In this document: one piece after another, positions 25,301-50,130 of the stretch | Layout: the number at the start of each line of letters is the position of its first letter | How positions within the stretch are numbered: position 1 is the first letter of the stretch | Source of the DNA: Lepisosteus oculatus | Lineage: Eukaryota > Chordata > Actinopteri > Semionotiformes > Lepisosteidae | Assembly (NCBI RefSeq): GCF_040954835.1 | Contig: NC_090696.1 | Span: forward strand, 72,167,722-72,231,721 | Direction: 5' to 3' | DNA length: 64,000 bases | The notes under the pieces: generated by a model | Seen by the model: the letters and a program-made list of their open reading frames with translations, nothing else | What the model was told of the DNA's origin: nothing | Database searches by the model: none | Made by a program: the position numbers and the translations under genes

Positions 25301-28300
25301 CATAATTGACCCCTCTGTGCTGTTTCTAGACGAACCAACTACTGGGCTGGACGCTAGCACTGCTAATTCTGTCCTGCTTCTGCTTAAAAGGTATTGCACT
25401 TTGTTTCTGTTGGCATTGTATGGTAAATAATTACAAAATGAGGAAACAGATGCTGAAACAAGGGCAACAATTACATATTAACAGCGATGTGCTATAGATC
25501 CCAGAGATGGCTGAAATCGAAATCTGGAAAAATAATAGGTAGAAATGTTACAGGTTAAACAGGTTAAACCTTGTAACTCACATACACAAACTAGTGCAGT
25601 AAATGACCAGGTTTACTGAGTGATGCCAGTTGTAATCCTGTAGTACGCTTTGAACTTGAATCCGTGATGTTTCAATCCCCACTGTGCTTTTTTTGCAAAA
25701 TGGAAGCATTTCATTAAAAAAAATATATGAAAGTGTTTCTGTAGCAGTTAGACTAACTGTAACAATTAGACAAACTTGGAAAGAGTAGCCATGAGGATCT
25801 ATAATTGCCCGCAATGCCTTTGGGACCTCACCTTTGCTATGCACTTCCTGATATTAAGTGTTGCAGGAAGGCATGCTTGCCTTCAGGATGGAAGTGTGGT
25901 AGAAAAGAGTCAAGAATACAATGTTGAGTTCCACATCGGAGTATATTCGCACGTGAAATAACAAGAGCTGATAACACCTGGTAGATCAGTCGGGATGTTA
26001 TTGTGGGTAAAGATTCCTGCTGTCAGGCCCTCTACAGCTAGAGGGCGCTCCTACTCTGTCCTGTTCCTACTGTAGTTCCCCTGTGCTTTGCTTGTCCTTC
26101 CGGTGTGTCTCTGTCTGGGGCTATATATTTCCGGGTCACCCTTTCCTCCTCACTCAGCATTGAGGGTTTGGATGTCTTGAGACCCGCCTAGCACCAGTTC
26201 GTCTCCTCTGCGGCCTGATGGTATGGGTTTCTCCCTGACATCGTCTGACCTCCTGAGCCCAGGCTAACCCCCATTTTGCCGCCACGCATAGGGTCTTTAT
26301 TGCTCTCCTGGCCATTCCACGGCATGCCCTTCCCGACATTTGTGACAGTAGTTATTTGAGCAGATGCATGGAATATGTAGTACAGGAGTAGGAGTCATAT
26401 TATGAGACCCTGAAGAAATCACAGTGCTGAGGCATACCAGTGCTTTCTGGCAAATTAAGGAAACGTTATCTTTTGTTTAAAGAAACTTGTTTGCGCTTCT
26501 TTCCTTAGAATGGCCAGCCATGGGCGAACAATCATTTTGTCCATCCATCAGCCCAGGTACTCCATCTACCGTCTGTTCGACAGCCTGACCCTGCTGGTCA
26601 GTGGCAAGCTGGTTTACCACGGGCCAGCGGAGGATACTCTGGACTACTTCGAAAAAGCTGGTGAGACTGCTTTGTATTGAGATGAACGCAGGGCTTGAAA
26701 AAGGTGCTACATCTACAGAAAAGGTGTTAGAATCACACCAGACCTTTTATTACTCAAATACATTTCACCACTGTACACGAACCACACGTTGAGTAGACCA
26801 GAGTTATTCCTGGATTATATTAAACTTTAAACCCACCGACCAATGGCAGCTTCTAAGAATGTTACTGAGTTGCAGCCCTATGTTTGCCTTATTTCGTATG
26901 CTTTACCCAGTTGAAAGGCTTTTTTTGCCTGAATTTGCAATTGCTATGTTTATCATTGTTGTTTTTTTTTTAATATTGACCTCTGTAACTTGAAGAAATG
27001 TACACTTCAAAGGTCCCATCTGGCTTTAGTTGGGATGGCTGAAAGGCTCAATGGAGAGGAGAGCTGACATCACCCTAATAACAGCAGTAATAATAAAAGT
27101 ATGTGGCGTGGTGACAAGGCAGTAAGTACTGCTGCTTTTTGACGATGGATAATAATCACATATTTTATGTATTAATCGTCCATATCGTTGTATACAAGCT
27201 AGAATCCCAGGTAGAGTCATAGTGACTACATGTTCAGATATTTGTAGAGCAAAGGCTTGTCGTAACATGGCGGCTTTGTGTGAATTTTCAATCGAACGTA
27301 GGGTATGCATGCGAGCCACACAACAACCCCGCAGACTTTTTCCTGGATGTCATCAATGGAAACTCAATTACAGCGGCGTTGACCAAGATACGCAACTCTG
27401 AAGGTACTGGTTTCATGGAGAGTGCTCCATTTCTGTAACTGTAATAAATCTTACATTTTGTTCTTCCTTTCCTGATGATAATGTATTTTATTAGGTGTGA
27501 AAAGGGCATCGCATGCAAAGTGTAGAGAAGAATGGTGGCAGCAGCTTTGTCCAGTGACTTCTCGAGCCAGAGTGTCACCCCCTTTTAAGCAGTAACATCT
27601 GGGGATGAACCCTCTGGCTCAAAAAGTCAATGAAAGCATTACCTATTATAACTTTGGAACAAGTAATAGGTTTATTCCATGCTGAAAAAAAGAAGAAAGA
27701 GAACACAACGTTTCGGCCGTGGAGCCTTCTTCAGGTTCTCCATGGACGAAATGTTGTGTTCTCTTTCTTCTTTTTTATTACTTGTTCCTTTGCAGCCTAC
27801 GCATGCTGACGCAGCTACCCACCTGAACTATTATAACTTTGTCACATTAGGGTGGGCAATATTGAAATGACCTGGAAAAATATGCTTTTAGAGGCAGGTT
27901 GTTTTTGTTAAATCAGTTTTCTGAATTGCAAGGAGGTTGATAAGATAATGATAAGAAAAGAAGAGTTCTGTAGCTGTCAAGTGAGATGGAGTGTTTAGCT
28001 AATAAAGCTAATGAAGACTGTTGAGTGTGTTCAATGGAATGGATGAACGATCACTGCATTTAAAAATTAAGGGCCATAAAGCTCGATCTGGTTTATGGAT
28101 GTATGCAAACCAGGTCAAAACATGTTATCTAAGAATGGAACAATTAAAACAAGACAGATTGGGTCTCATGGTGAAAATACCTATCTGTTCTCTGCCTTTG
28201 ACCGTTTTTTTATTTCCTAGACTATGAGATTGAGGATCAAACCACTACCAGGCAGGGTATCGAAGACCGCTTGGTGGAGGAGTACCAGAGTTCTGCTTAC

Positions 28301-31300
28301 TACAAAAACACCAAAGTCGACCTGGAAAAGATCCTTCAAGGGAAGCAGCACATTTTGCGGCCAACGTCCCGAAAGATAACCTATGCCACATCGTTCTTTC
28401 ACCAGCTGAAATGGGTGTTGAAAAGAACATTCAAGAACCTGATGTTGAATCCGCAGACCTCTGTGGCTCAGGTAATATTGTAAATGTTGTACTGCAGTGG
28501 GCCAGCAACAGTGCCTCTTTTTTAATACACAGAGGCATCAAGGACTAAGGTTTAAGTGTGATGTACTGCAATTGTCATAGTTGTTTATATGAATATTACA
28601 ATGATTCATTTCAGTCAGCTGAAGTTAAATTGTCCATTAATGGTACCACACAGTCAGTTTAAAGTAAATATGGTAGTTCCATGCAAACAAGAATCTTTCT
28701 TTAATAAAGCAGGTACAGACGTGTTTGTAAGTGCTCTTGGGGGCAGTTTGAGGTAAGACACATATCTGTAAAAAATAAAATGGCTTAACTTATCTAAACA
28801 TATCTACAGCAACTGGGGCATGGCTTTTGTTAGAGAGATATTATTTGATTGCCGCAATTCTCAGAAAGTTTGAGTGCTAATTAAAATGGGAATGACCTTA
28901 AACTCCCAGCATTGTGGAGCGGATTGCTGTTTAGCACTGAATGCTTAAAATATGTTTAGTCGTCTGTCACAGTAATTTAACAAAGACCCTTCAAAGGGTT
29001 GGTGAATAAAAGCCAATCTATTTTCGACTCCATCACTAATGACCTTATGACAGGAATTAGCACGGAAGTGATGAACAGAAATCTTGAGTTTAATTGCTGT
29101 CCTGTTCTTTCATTTCATGAACCCACTTTGTACTGGGAGAGCTTTAGAGCCCCATTAATGACCTCTTGCCATAAAATGCCATCAGTGGTACTCAGTTCAA
29201 GAATTATTAACTGCTAATTGGTCCAAATAAGCCTTCATAATCTTACTTGAGCAGCTTGTGTGACTATTGTGACCTTGGTATTGCCTTTTTCAACAGGATT
29301 TTAAATGATATCATATCCCAGCTTATACCATTAAAGCCCTTAGTGCTTTTGAAGGCCAAGGTCATATCACATGGCTCCATTAAGACCCCCTGACCTGGCT
29401 GGGGAGCCACATGAGGAAATACAGCCTTTTACATAGGAACCGGTTGACCTTATAAGCTTAGCCTTTCCACTCTGGGAACTGGCTGGTATTTTTCCACTTC
29501 AGGCGGCACTGTAAATTTGCCTCATACTGGATTGTTTTCGCTTTTTAAATAGAGTAGTGGTGTTTTCAATTAGAAAGAAAAAAATCAGAAAAAACTCAAA
29601 CACGTGCATTATAGTGAATTTTTCAACCTCTGAGTATTGTTCAGAACCACAAGTTTATTAGTGAATTATGTGTTTTTTTCCATTACAAAAAAATGTACAG
29701 ATGTCATTTGTGATAAGAGGAGGACACTTGGCTTGCTGGTGTAGTTCCTAGTCATTTACTTACCAGACATTTATTGAAAGAGCCCAGACAACTAAACGCT
29801 GGTCTCCGTTTATTGCCGCTCTCATATCCTCAAAAGCACTTTTAATACTGGCATGTGCTTACAGACCTTTTTTTCTAAAAGCGCTTGAAATTGTTTAATA
29901 TTAAAGAGACAAGCCATAGTTCCGTCATCACATACGGAATCGATTATTATGCGATTACATAGTTCTGTATAACCCAATCCAAGTTCCATAATTGCATGAT
30001 GCTGTAATGATGCATTTCTGGCCTTGTATTGATTGTTGCTTTGACAGCTGTGTTTGATTGTAGGCCCCGTCCTCTTCCTTTGTGTTTTAGATTGGTGTCA
30101 CGATTTTCCTGGCTCTAATAGTGGGCGCTATATTCTTCGGAATCAAAGACGATCAAAGTGGGATCCAGAACAGGTATGGTATACATTCTTTATTTAGCAC
30201 GAAAGGTAGATGGTTTAAGAACTACAGTTTTTCACAATAAAGCTACATCAGAGCTATTTTTACATAAGAACACACAGGCTACAATTTTCTACATAGTGTT
30301 GTGGAACACTAAAGCATATCTAAGTGGCATTAAATATCGTTACAAAGTGTATGAAATTGCAAAGAATTTTGTCTTGTGCTCATATATGATTGAAGTTTGA
30401 TGGCAGTTTATAGGATGGACAATTATGGATTATATGCCTCTTCATTGAATTTTCACTGTATGAAATGACATGTTGTTAAATTTGTTTTAGCCGCTCTAAA
30501 GGAAATTAAAACCAGTATTTCATCATCGAACTGCCTAATTCAGTTTAAGGGTTTAACTGTTGGAGAATTACTAGAAATACACTGGTATCTTATTGTCTTT
30601 ATTAGATCAACACCATTCATTCGCCAAAAGAAGGATTAGTCCTGCTGTTTCCAGGTTTCCAAGGTCGCAGGTTTCTAAGTGCCATGTAAAAATGTACAGT
30701 TCTTGACTTGTATTTTGTGTTTTTTTGTATCTCATACAAATGTGAATTTGCGACTTCTCGTAGCTTGAAAAGTCTGTGTGGTCTTGCAGTAGGTTGCCAT
30801 TGACAACCTAGTCAGCTAGTATAAGTAGATACAGTATACAGTTGTGCTTAGAAGATATAACGTATATAATATAGTTAAATAGGTATAAAATCTGAGACAA
30901 TAGACAATTTTTTCACAAACAAATTTTTTCAATGTTATTATTCAAGATTTGTTTTTTCCTTTCTCAGAACTGGAGCGCTGTTCTTCATCGTTACAAACCA
31001 GTGTTTCAGCACTCTGTCTGCAGCCGAGCTCTTCATTACAGAGAAGAAGCTTTTTGTGTGAGTAGCACAGATGTGCCTGCTGAATGAAAAGAGGACATGG
31101 GGCTGCTTTGTTGATACTCTTACAAGGGCCGGTGTTATTGTGTTCCTGTGGGAGATGCCCTACTGTATGTAGGATTGCTGTTCAGAGATCTTCACACATG
31201 CAATAGTCAACAAGTTGACGTTCAAACAAAAGATCCTGGGTGAGTTCTGGCTGTGTTGAAAGTATAGACAAAACAAGCAAAAGGCTTCTCTGTTCATAGC

Positions 31301-34174
31301 CTTGCACTGACTACACAAACAAGGTTCAGAGGCTATCAGTGCGCTTTGCTGTTCTGCTTTAACTACTCTGTGACCAAACCATGCCAGCTCAAAATGAGAC
31401 AAACCCCCACCAACTCATTCCTAGAGTTACAGCTCACCCCATGTTCAAATCCGAAATACAACGGCTCCCTTATAAAAGCTGTCTGTAAATGAGACGTTTA
31501 CATCATGTTCGGACTCTTCATGTGAGTCTCTGGTAGCCCCTTTCTCACCTGCGTTCCTCACCGGAGTCCCATGGGGCAATCCGCTACAATACCAGCCCTG
31601 ATATGGCTGGATCAGGAACACGGCTCTTTTTTTCTCGCAGGCATGAATACATCAGTGGGTATTACAGGATTTCTGTGTACTTCCTGTCGAAGATAATGTC
31701 TGACATCTTCACCCTCCGCACAGTTCCAGCCATGGTCTTCACTTGTATCGCCTACTTCATGCTAGGTAAGCAGTCTTGTTCACCGTGTTACTGCAAGTGG
31801 TTGTCATGTTCCTCTGCGGTGCTTTAAGTACTCAATACTGTAAACGCTTCTCGTCGTTTCTGGTTCATTACAATACCAAGATAACTTGCGTGTTTGTCGA
31901 CCGAGTGTAGATCTTTTTGGAATTACAGTGGACACAATGTTCTCATTAACCACTTGTCCAGGCAAAAGCACACAACTTAGGGGTTTTTGTTTATTGATTA
32001 GAGCACACGATTTTATCATTTAAGCTGCTGTATATTTTTAAATATACCGGAAAAAAAGAATAGTTTACACCACAGAGTGCAAGAAGGGAAATAGAAAACA
32101 CGTGTTTCCGTTATTATAAAAAATAAAATATAAAACAATGTTTAGTAACAAGCAGCAAAAGGAGTACAAACTGGGTTCTTCATGATTTGTGATCTTAAAA
32201 TCATTTTGTTTGAGATGCTTCCAACATTATTAAGATTATTAAGAGATTATTAAGGAAGGAGTCTTCTTTGGATTGTGCTATATGTCATCAGCTTATTCAG
32301 TGCCATAGTAGAGGACTGCATTGGATACAGTCTATTTTCAATTGTTTATAAAAAATATTTGAATACAATGTAGTCTACTGAACACTATATTTTCAGTGCT
32401 ATATTTTCAGTAAAGGCCTGCATTAATGAATAGGCCTTCTTGTAAATAACCTACTCAGCCGTGTGTTTCCGTAACTACAAAGTAGTCTGTTTTGATCAAT
32501 GCAGTTATGCAGTGTGGTACTGTGTTTCGATTTGTGCGTCCATCTCAAGCTGTTTCTCATTGAAACGTTGAAATTTCTTCATCTGAACATGGTGCACAAA
32601 GTGTGACGACTCATTTTAAATGGGACCTGGAACTGAACATCACCTTCTTGCAGGTACATAGCAGACGTCTTACCAGTTGCTGTGTGATGCTTGTTTTTCT
32701 CCACTCAGGCTTGAAGCAAACAGTGGCGGCCTTTTTCATCTTCATGCTGACCGTGACGCTGGTGGCCTACACGGCCACAGCCATGACCCTGGCCATGTCT
32801 GCTGGGCAGAGTGTGGTCGCCGTGGCCAACATCTTCATGACCATCAGCTTTGTTTTCATGATGGTGAGGAAAAAAAACGGGTTTCATAGTTTTTTCATAC
32901 ATGCAAAAAAAAAAAAACAACCCACATTCAGACACATTCAGTCCCGTTCGGATCCGTTCTTTATAACCAGCCATAATAAGGAAATTCTGTTGTAGATTTT
33001 TACATTCACGGTTTTTAAATTCACTTTTATTATTATTATTTTAACTTAATCAAGGTACTTTGGGGTACATTTGGGTACATATGGGTACAGAGGAATAGCA
33101 ATATAATTAAGAGAAAGAAATTTACAGTGAAAACTGGGAGATGTGGATGTCAATCAGTGCAGTCCTGATGAAGGATTATAGCTGTCAGGGCAGACAGCGT
33201 GTGGAATCACTGGTGTAGTTCAAGAAGGTGGGTTTTGAGAAGGTGCCAAAAGGTGATCGAATCCTGTCTCTTGCGCTTCTCCTTGGATTAGATCTTCTCT
33301 GGTCTTCTTGTGAACCTGCCCAGCATTATGGACTGGCTAGCTTGGTTTAAATACCTGAGCATTCCTCGCTATGGAATGGCAGTAAGTATAGACTTATTAC
33401 AAAGTATAAGTATATTTACAAGGTGTAAGTGTGTTTTCACGTATATGTACTGTATTGCTTACAGAATATTGATTTTTTTTTAAATCGTAATTGGTAAATT
33501 CCATTAATTTCTTATCAAAGGCTAGTTATACTGTACATATCCCTAATTCATTAAATGTTTAGTGAATTTCAGTTTTAAGATTTTGGAAGTCATTTTAAAT
33601 TATTTTCCTGTTGCAGCAGATTCAGTCTGGTACTTACATGATGTGCTGTAGTTTGTATTTTTGTAGAACTTCTTTATTGAAGGAACATACAAAATGTGCG
33701 ATTACAATTCTGTCTGCCAAAAAGAGGCAATTTAAAAACCTGCTACAGTAAATGATTGCTCACAATGATCAACTCTTCCTACCGTGATCTTTCTTTTCTT
33801 TCGTTATACAGGCTCTGCAAGTGAACGAATTTGTTGGTCTAAATTTCTGCAACGACACTCTTGTTGTACCTACCAATCCTTCCAGAATTGATATCAACTG
33901 TAGCTACCGTTTCCCAGGCTTTCAGTAAGTAATTCCACTTGAAATGAGGATATTGTTCTTTTAATCATGCATATAACAGGTAAAAATAATAAAAAAACAA
34001 ATGTAACACCTGTGTTTCAATATCAGGTGTACAGGAGAAGAATTCCTGGAAAAACAAGGCATAGACTACAGCACCTGGGGTCTGTGGCAGAATCACGTGG
34101 CTCTGGGGGTGATGACCCTCATCTTCCTCAGTATAGCTTATCTAAAACTGCGCTTTATGAAGAAGTTCACCTAG
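19371..34174 (+). CDS. abcg2: ABCG2 (BCRP), half-size ABC exporter
   Basis: Coding exons: 19371-19579, 23139-23198, 23826-23940, 24702-24854, 25233-25390, 26509-26660, 27302-27403, 28221-28471, 30091-30173, 30968-31057, 31641-31765, 32709-32863, 33292-33381, 33812-33924, 34027-34174. They join to 667 codons plus stop (human 655). The order is ABCG-type: N-terminal nucleotide-binding domain, then six membrane helices. Walker A is GATGSGKSS (residues 82-90), the signature is ISGGERKR (188-195), and Walker B is [12 protein letters not shown] with D212 and catalytic E213. HQPRYSI carries the switch His. R484 in TM3 matches human R482, a substrate-specificity residue. In the third extracellular loop C594, C611 and C620 match the human cysteines C592, C603 and C608. 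The family forms homodimers that pump urate, porphyrins and xenobiotics out of cells. A lineage paralogue such as abcg2a is possible, since I cannot count copies from one window. Confidence 0.95.
19580..23138 (+). other. abcg2: ABCG2 intron after the first coding exon
   Basis: 3.6 kb of AT-rich DNA. It contains one dispersed repeat at about 20165-20345 (listed separately) and no credible coding or RNA gene. Confidence 0.8.
20165..20345 (+). repeat. Two abutting dispersed repeat fragments
   Basis: The left part (CTGAGGAAGGCACAGCGGCT, then GAAACATTGTG) matches the loop-side core of the fold-back elements listed elsewhere. The right part (CTTATCCGCTTATCCAGTAC through GGGACGCCAGTCCATCGCAG) is a repeat I recognise as common in fish genomes. 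I cannot name its family with confidence. Confidence 0.55.
24180..24400 (+). repeat. Dispersed repeat (GTTGTGGGAGTCTGGAACAA family), copy 1
   Basis: The stretch runs from GAAGCGGGGGCACGTCTTTA through GTTGTGGGAGTCTGGAACAA to GGGCATAATGGCCTCCCCTC. More decayed relatives with the GGCTGGATGAGATCC-like and GATGGGCCAAA-like words occur at 36150-36290 and 37440-37580. It lies in an ABCG2 intron. Confidence 0.55.
26021..26347. mobile_element. Possible solo LTR in an ABCG2 intron
   Basis: A 327-bp GC-richer block starts TGTCAGGCCC and ends TTTGTGACA, giving TGTCA...TGACA ends as in many Ty3/gypsy LTRs. It contains a TATA-like GCTATATATT near 26118. No clear target-site duplication flanks it, so a decayed copy or another kind of repeat is equally possible. 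Confidence 0.3.
27655..27788. repeat. Fold-back (palindromic) element, copy 1
   Basis: The left arm starts GGAACAAGTAATA, runs through a GA-rich tract and ends AACACAACGTTTCG. The right arm starts CGAAATGTTGTG and is a near-perfect inverse, ending TATTACTTGTTCC. The right arm lacks the segment opposite TTTATTCCATGCTG. The loop holds GTGGAGCCTTCTTCAGG. Shared flank words (TTTGCAGCCTACGCATGCTG) follow at 27789-27808. It lies in an ABCG2 intron. Confidence 0.85.
28472..33811 (+). other. abcg2: ABCG2 introns 8 to 13, nothing recognised
   Basis: Apart from the exons at 30091, 30968, 31641, 32709 and 33292, this stretch is AT-rich intronic DNA. I see no gene, RNA gene or clear transposon in it. 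Confidence 0.75.
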
Positions 34175-34348
34175 ACCAGACCAGCTCATCGAAAGGATCT
34201 GTACTGCACTTGCTGACTAATGTTTCCACTAAACAGAAGAATATGACGATTCACAAAATCTGTAAGCTAGACGATCACACTTCGGTAACATTTCTGTTTC
34301 CTCGTGCTTTTACATTTTACTGCACAATTGCCAGTGACATTCTAGGGG

Positions 34349-34354
34349 AATAAA
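34349..34354 (+). terminator. abcg2: ABCG2 proximal polyadenylation signal
   Basis: AATAAA 175 bases after the stop codon, followed by a T-rich stretch (CCTTTTTGTTCG). It is a good candidate for the short mRNA form. Confidence 0.55.
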
Positions 34355-34965
34355 GCCATTTCCTTTTTGTTCGATGAACGATTGTTAAAGTGTAAAAATG
34401 AGCACATTGTAAGAGCAACATTTTCCTTTTTGTGCAAATTACCGTTTAGTTGTTTTTTTTGTATTTGTTCTTATGCTGTTCGTTATAGTTAAATGGTAAT
34501 CATTAGGAAGTACAATGGTTAATGATGCAGGCCAGTCAATTGCCATTTGAACGTCAAAACTAACTTGGATAAAACCTGAAAGCTTCACACGTATAATCAT
34601 TTTCTTTAATTTAATAGTATGTTCAACTTACTAATTTATTTTAATCATTGTATTTGTATGATAGAATATATAATTTGAATTCATTATTAAACTAAAAGAA
34701 TATGACAGACATTTTTTAAACTCTTGTATAAAAGTTCTTGAGAAAAAAAAAAGATTTTTAAAATAATCTGTCTGTGAAAAGAATTCTGTTCAGTTAAGAT
34801 ATATCAAGAAGCAGAAGCCACAGAAACATCAGCACCCAACCCAGAACAGAGTTCGGGAAACCCTGTGTCAAGTCACTGCAGGCAGCCTCCACGTACATAG
34901 ACTTTTTTAGTACATTTGTAGATGTACTATTGTTAACATTACAAATTTAACCGGAGTTAAAGCAA

Positions 34966-34971
34966 AATAAA
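34966..34971 (+). terminator. abcg2: ABCG2 distal polyadenylation signal
   Basis: AATAAA with ACCTTGTGTGATAAAG downstream as a GU-rich element. It would give a 3' UTR of about 0.8 kb. Confidence 0.5.
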
Positions 34972-35011
34972 TGTCTGAAAGAAAAACAAGAACCTTGTGT
35001 GATAAAGATTA

Positions 35012-35017
35012 TTTATT
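35012..35017 (-). terminator. pkd2: Candidate distal PKD2 polyadenylation signal (minus strand)
   Basis: On the minus strand this reads AATAAA in CATAATAAATAATC. If used, PKD2 would have a 3' UTR of about 3 kb that ends within tens of bases of the ABCG2 distal site. Other TTTATT words lie closer to PKD2, so its use is speculative. Confidence 0.3.
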
Positions 35018-36149
35018 ATGAACTCAAGTGATCCCATTAAGCTGTGTTCCTTTGTCAGTTTAGTAAAAGAAAGCAATATACTGTATTACAAGATGTCCCA
35101 ATAGAAATCCAGTAAAACACAACACTGTTTTATATAACTCAAAGAAAAAGGTCAAAGTAAAAAATTGAGACTACAATTGTGTTATCACCATAAGTGTATA
35201 ATACTTTAAAAAGCATTCTTTATCTTTGATAATTACAGTGTACAAAATTCTTTAAAAAGACTACAAAATACCATACTGACTGGTACAGTACACAATGAGT
35301 CAAGCAAACATGGATATCCCATGAAACTAGATGCACTTCAAAATGAAGTTTGTTATAAGTTACAAAATTACAGGCATATGGACAATATGTCTATAAGGAA
35401 TACTTTTATAATTAGCCGGGCAGCTAAATAAAACAGTTCTCTAAGAGCACGTGTGCAAACAAAGAAAGAGAAAGGCATATCATTTGCAAAAGGCCAGTTA
35501 CTCACAAAGCTCAAGTCAAATGAAATGACTTTCTCCAAAAAAAAGTGACAAAAGGTACAAAGGGTAACACACGACCAGCCCCACTTGCGTATACTTGGGT
35601 GGTAACAAAAGCTGCTCATATTCCACAATTGCAATTCCAGCTGTTTTGGAGACAGGATTCAAGACGCAGAATGCAGTGATTACACATGGCAGGAACATGA
35701 TATACAACCTTACAATTTTCAACACAGATATAAAAAGGAAGTATGACGTTGAGTTATTGGTGAACCACAATGCACGTACTCCAACATGTTTCATTTGAAC
35801 TGGCACAAAGTTAGGATGCCTGATGAAACTGAACCACCTGTACTTTTTAAGAGACACTCTGGAACTGTAACATACTTGATCTGAGTCAGACGCCCACAAG
35901 TTTATAGTAAAAAAATCCTCTTCTGCACTGCAACTCATTTTCCACTTGCATCTTGAGCCAAATATTTCAGTCTCCCCTGGCTAATACACTCATAATATGA
36001 CCTCTGTCACAGGCGCTTATTATAAGTTCATTTAATTGAGCTATTGTGTTCAGTCATGATTTTAACAGGATATATTTTACTATATATTATTTACTATAAA
36101 CACTGATGCATGTCTGTGTACATGCACATTAAACCTTAACAGAGGCAAC

Positions 36150-36290
36150 AGCCCAACAGCGCTGTTGAAGCTGATAACCTTCAAGCTGCTTCCGTCAACA
36201 AATGGATAGATGAGATCCTCTATAAACTACACCACCTAGATGGGCCAAACAGCCTCCTCGCATTGGCAAACTTTTCTCATGCTTCAAATC
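36150..36290 (+). repeat. Dispersed repeat (GTTGTGGGAGTCTGGAACAA family), copy 2, decayed
   Basis: Retains GTTGAAGCTGATAACCTTCA, AATGGATAGATGAGATCCTC and GATGGGCCAAACAGCCTCCT. These correspond to the second half of the copy near 24300. Confidence 0.45.
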
Positions 36291-37439
36291 GATTGCAGTC
36301 ATCAGTTTTTGCACTCCGCCATGACTAATCCTACCCGGTTTTAAATTTGAGTAATATTATAGAGCCTCTCTTTCGGAGAGAGCTGTTGGCACGATCCACA
36401 ACGGCAGGACAAATGGTGTTGCCACCTCTGGTTGTACATTGTGTGCAAAACTCTCTCTTGTACTGAGCAATTAGAAACACTTCACTTAAAATGTGATAAT
36501 GCATCACCACGAAAGCCTTCTACTACAGATAACATTTAAGCCACAAATACATTCTTCCTTACAATAATATTAAACCTCTCCCCTGTCATCTTGCAGTCTG
36601 CCATGAAGAACATTCAGCCTACTGCATTTCTTTAAAAACAGCAACAAGCATAATGAGAAACTTACACTGCATTTGTGTTTCAATTTTAAGCAAAGTTCAA
36701 TACAGAAGATTATGTCAAGCACAGCAATTTCTAAACAAAAGTTTTGATAGTAATCCACTAGTTTGAGTCTGTGATCAATTGCTTAAATGACACCTAGGAT
36801 ATAATGTATGTTTATTATATATTATTACCTTGAGTTTCACTGTGCAGAAAAAAAAATATTTGTTTATATAAAGCCAAAAGTAGTACTTGAACCTCTTCCA
36901 CTTTAGAGAACAAGCCTCAAAGGTGAGTCACTAGAGACACCTGGAATGACCTGTGTTTACAGCAGCACTGAGTGTCAAGACCTTTCGCATGCAACGAATG
37001 TAAGTGAAAAGCAGGGTTCATCATAAGGCTGTCGTTGGCACGCTCAGAACAGCGGCAATTCAGGGCACAAAGCACCGTTTCTAGTACGAAGATATTTTCC
37101 TTACAGTTCTGAGACTTAACACGAGTGCAAGTGATTCAGTTCCATCCATATTCTCCAGCTGACACACGCCTGGGCACACAGCTTCAAGGTGAAAGAAAAA
37201 GAGCAATTGACGTTTTGAGAATGCGTGCAGCACAGAGGGCAACAGGGCTAAATTGTGAACCCTCCAGCTTCAAACTTGGCCATTGCCTTTAAGGATATTA
37301 AAAATTCCCAGAAGTACTGACAAAACAAATCCTAGGGACTTCTTCAGGATAAGCAGTGAATCATGAAAGAGAAGGTGCAGGTTGAAACTGTAGGGGAGTG
37401 CATTTCAACATGAGAAAATGAGGCAGATCTCCACAAGGC

Positions 37440-37580
37440 GTCCTATCGACCCAGCTGTGTGAACACTGATACCCAGGCGTCTTTCAAGAAGTGGCTGGAT
37501 GAGATCCAAACATCCATTATCTACCAGTTCCCAAAAGGCCTGAATGCCTCTATGTGAAGGGGGTTTCTGAAATACTCGAA
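37440..37580 (+). repeat. Dispersed repeat (GTTGTGGGAGTCTGGAACAA family), copy 3, decayed
   Basis: Retains CTTTCAAGAAGTGGCTGGAT, GAGATCCAAACATCC and AAAAGGCCTGAATGCCTC, matching the other two copies in order. Confidence 0.45.
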
Positions 37581-38065
37581 TAGTGATTTGTTCAGCAGAA
37601 ACATGTTCTAATAATATTAGGGGAACTCGGGGACTTTTTTAAAAAAGATATTTGAGAAAAGGTAGGCTGAACAAATATTTTAAGTTTCACTGCAAATTAT
37701 CCAACTGATTTCAGGACCACTTAGTCCTTTGGACTGTGGCTGCCTCTTCTTTTTACAACCACTTGTAAAAAATACAAATAAGTAGGATAAGTCATAAGTG
37801 CAGCACATTGCTCTACCTCCTCCTTATATCTCCCTCATCTCTGGTCCAAAAAAAACTCTTGGTCTGCATTCACCTTTTTAAGGTTACTTTTTCCAGACAA
37901 TATCCAATAAGATCAGGAAAACATGTGGACCTCGATAAAGAAAAGCTTTCGAGACGGTACCTTTCCGTACTTTCATAAAAAAAGGACACGAAGCGACGCG
38001 CTCCTCCTCCTACTTTAAATAAACGTCGCACCTCGCGGTCCGGCTCTGCAGCGGCGGCGCCCCCC

Positions 38066-50110
<12,045 letters not shown>

Positions 50111-50130
50111 CCTGCCTGCCGGCGCAGCAG

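Larger units (their letters stand above)
34972..38065 (-). other. Convergent spacer between ABCG2 and PKD2, probably part PKD2 3' UTR
   Basis: AT-rich, with no credible gene on either strand. Two decayed copies of a dispersed repeat lie at about 36150-36290 and 37440-37580. A minus-strand open frame of 140 codons at 35516-35938 has no start context, domain or codon signature and I treat it as chance. Confidence 0.55.

Noticed and set aside
35516-35938. A 140-codon minus-strand frame between ABCG2 and PKD2
   Set aside because: AT-rich composition, no recognisable domain or start context; likely chance within a PKD2 3' UTR or spacer.
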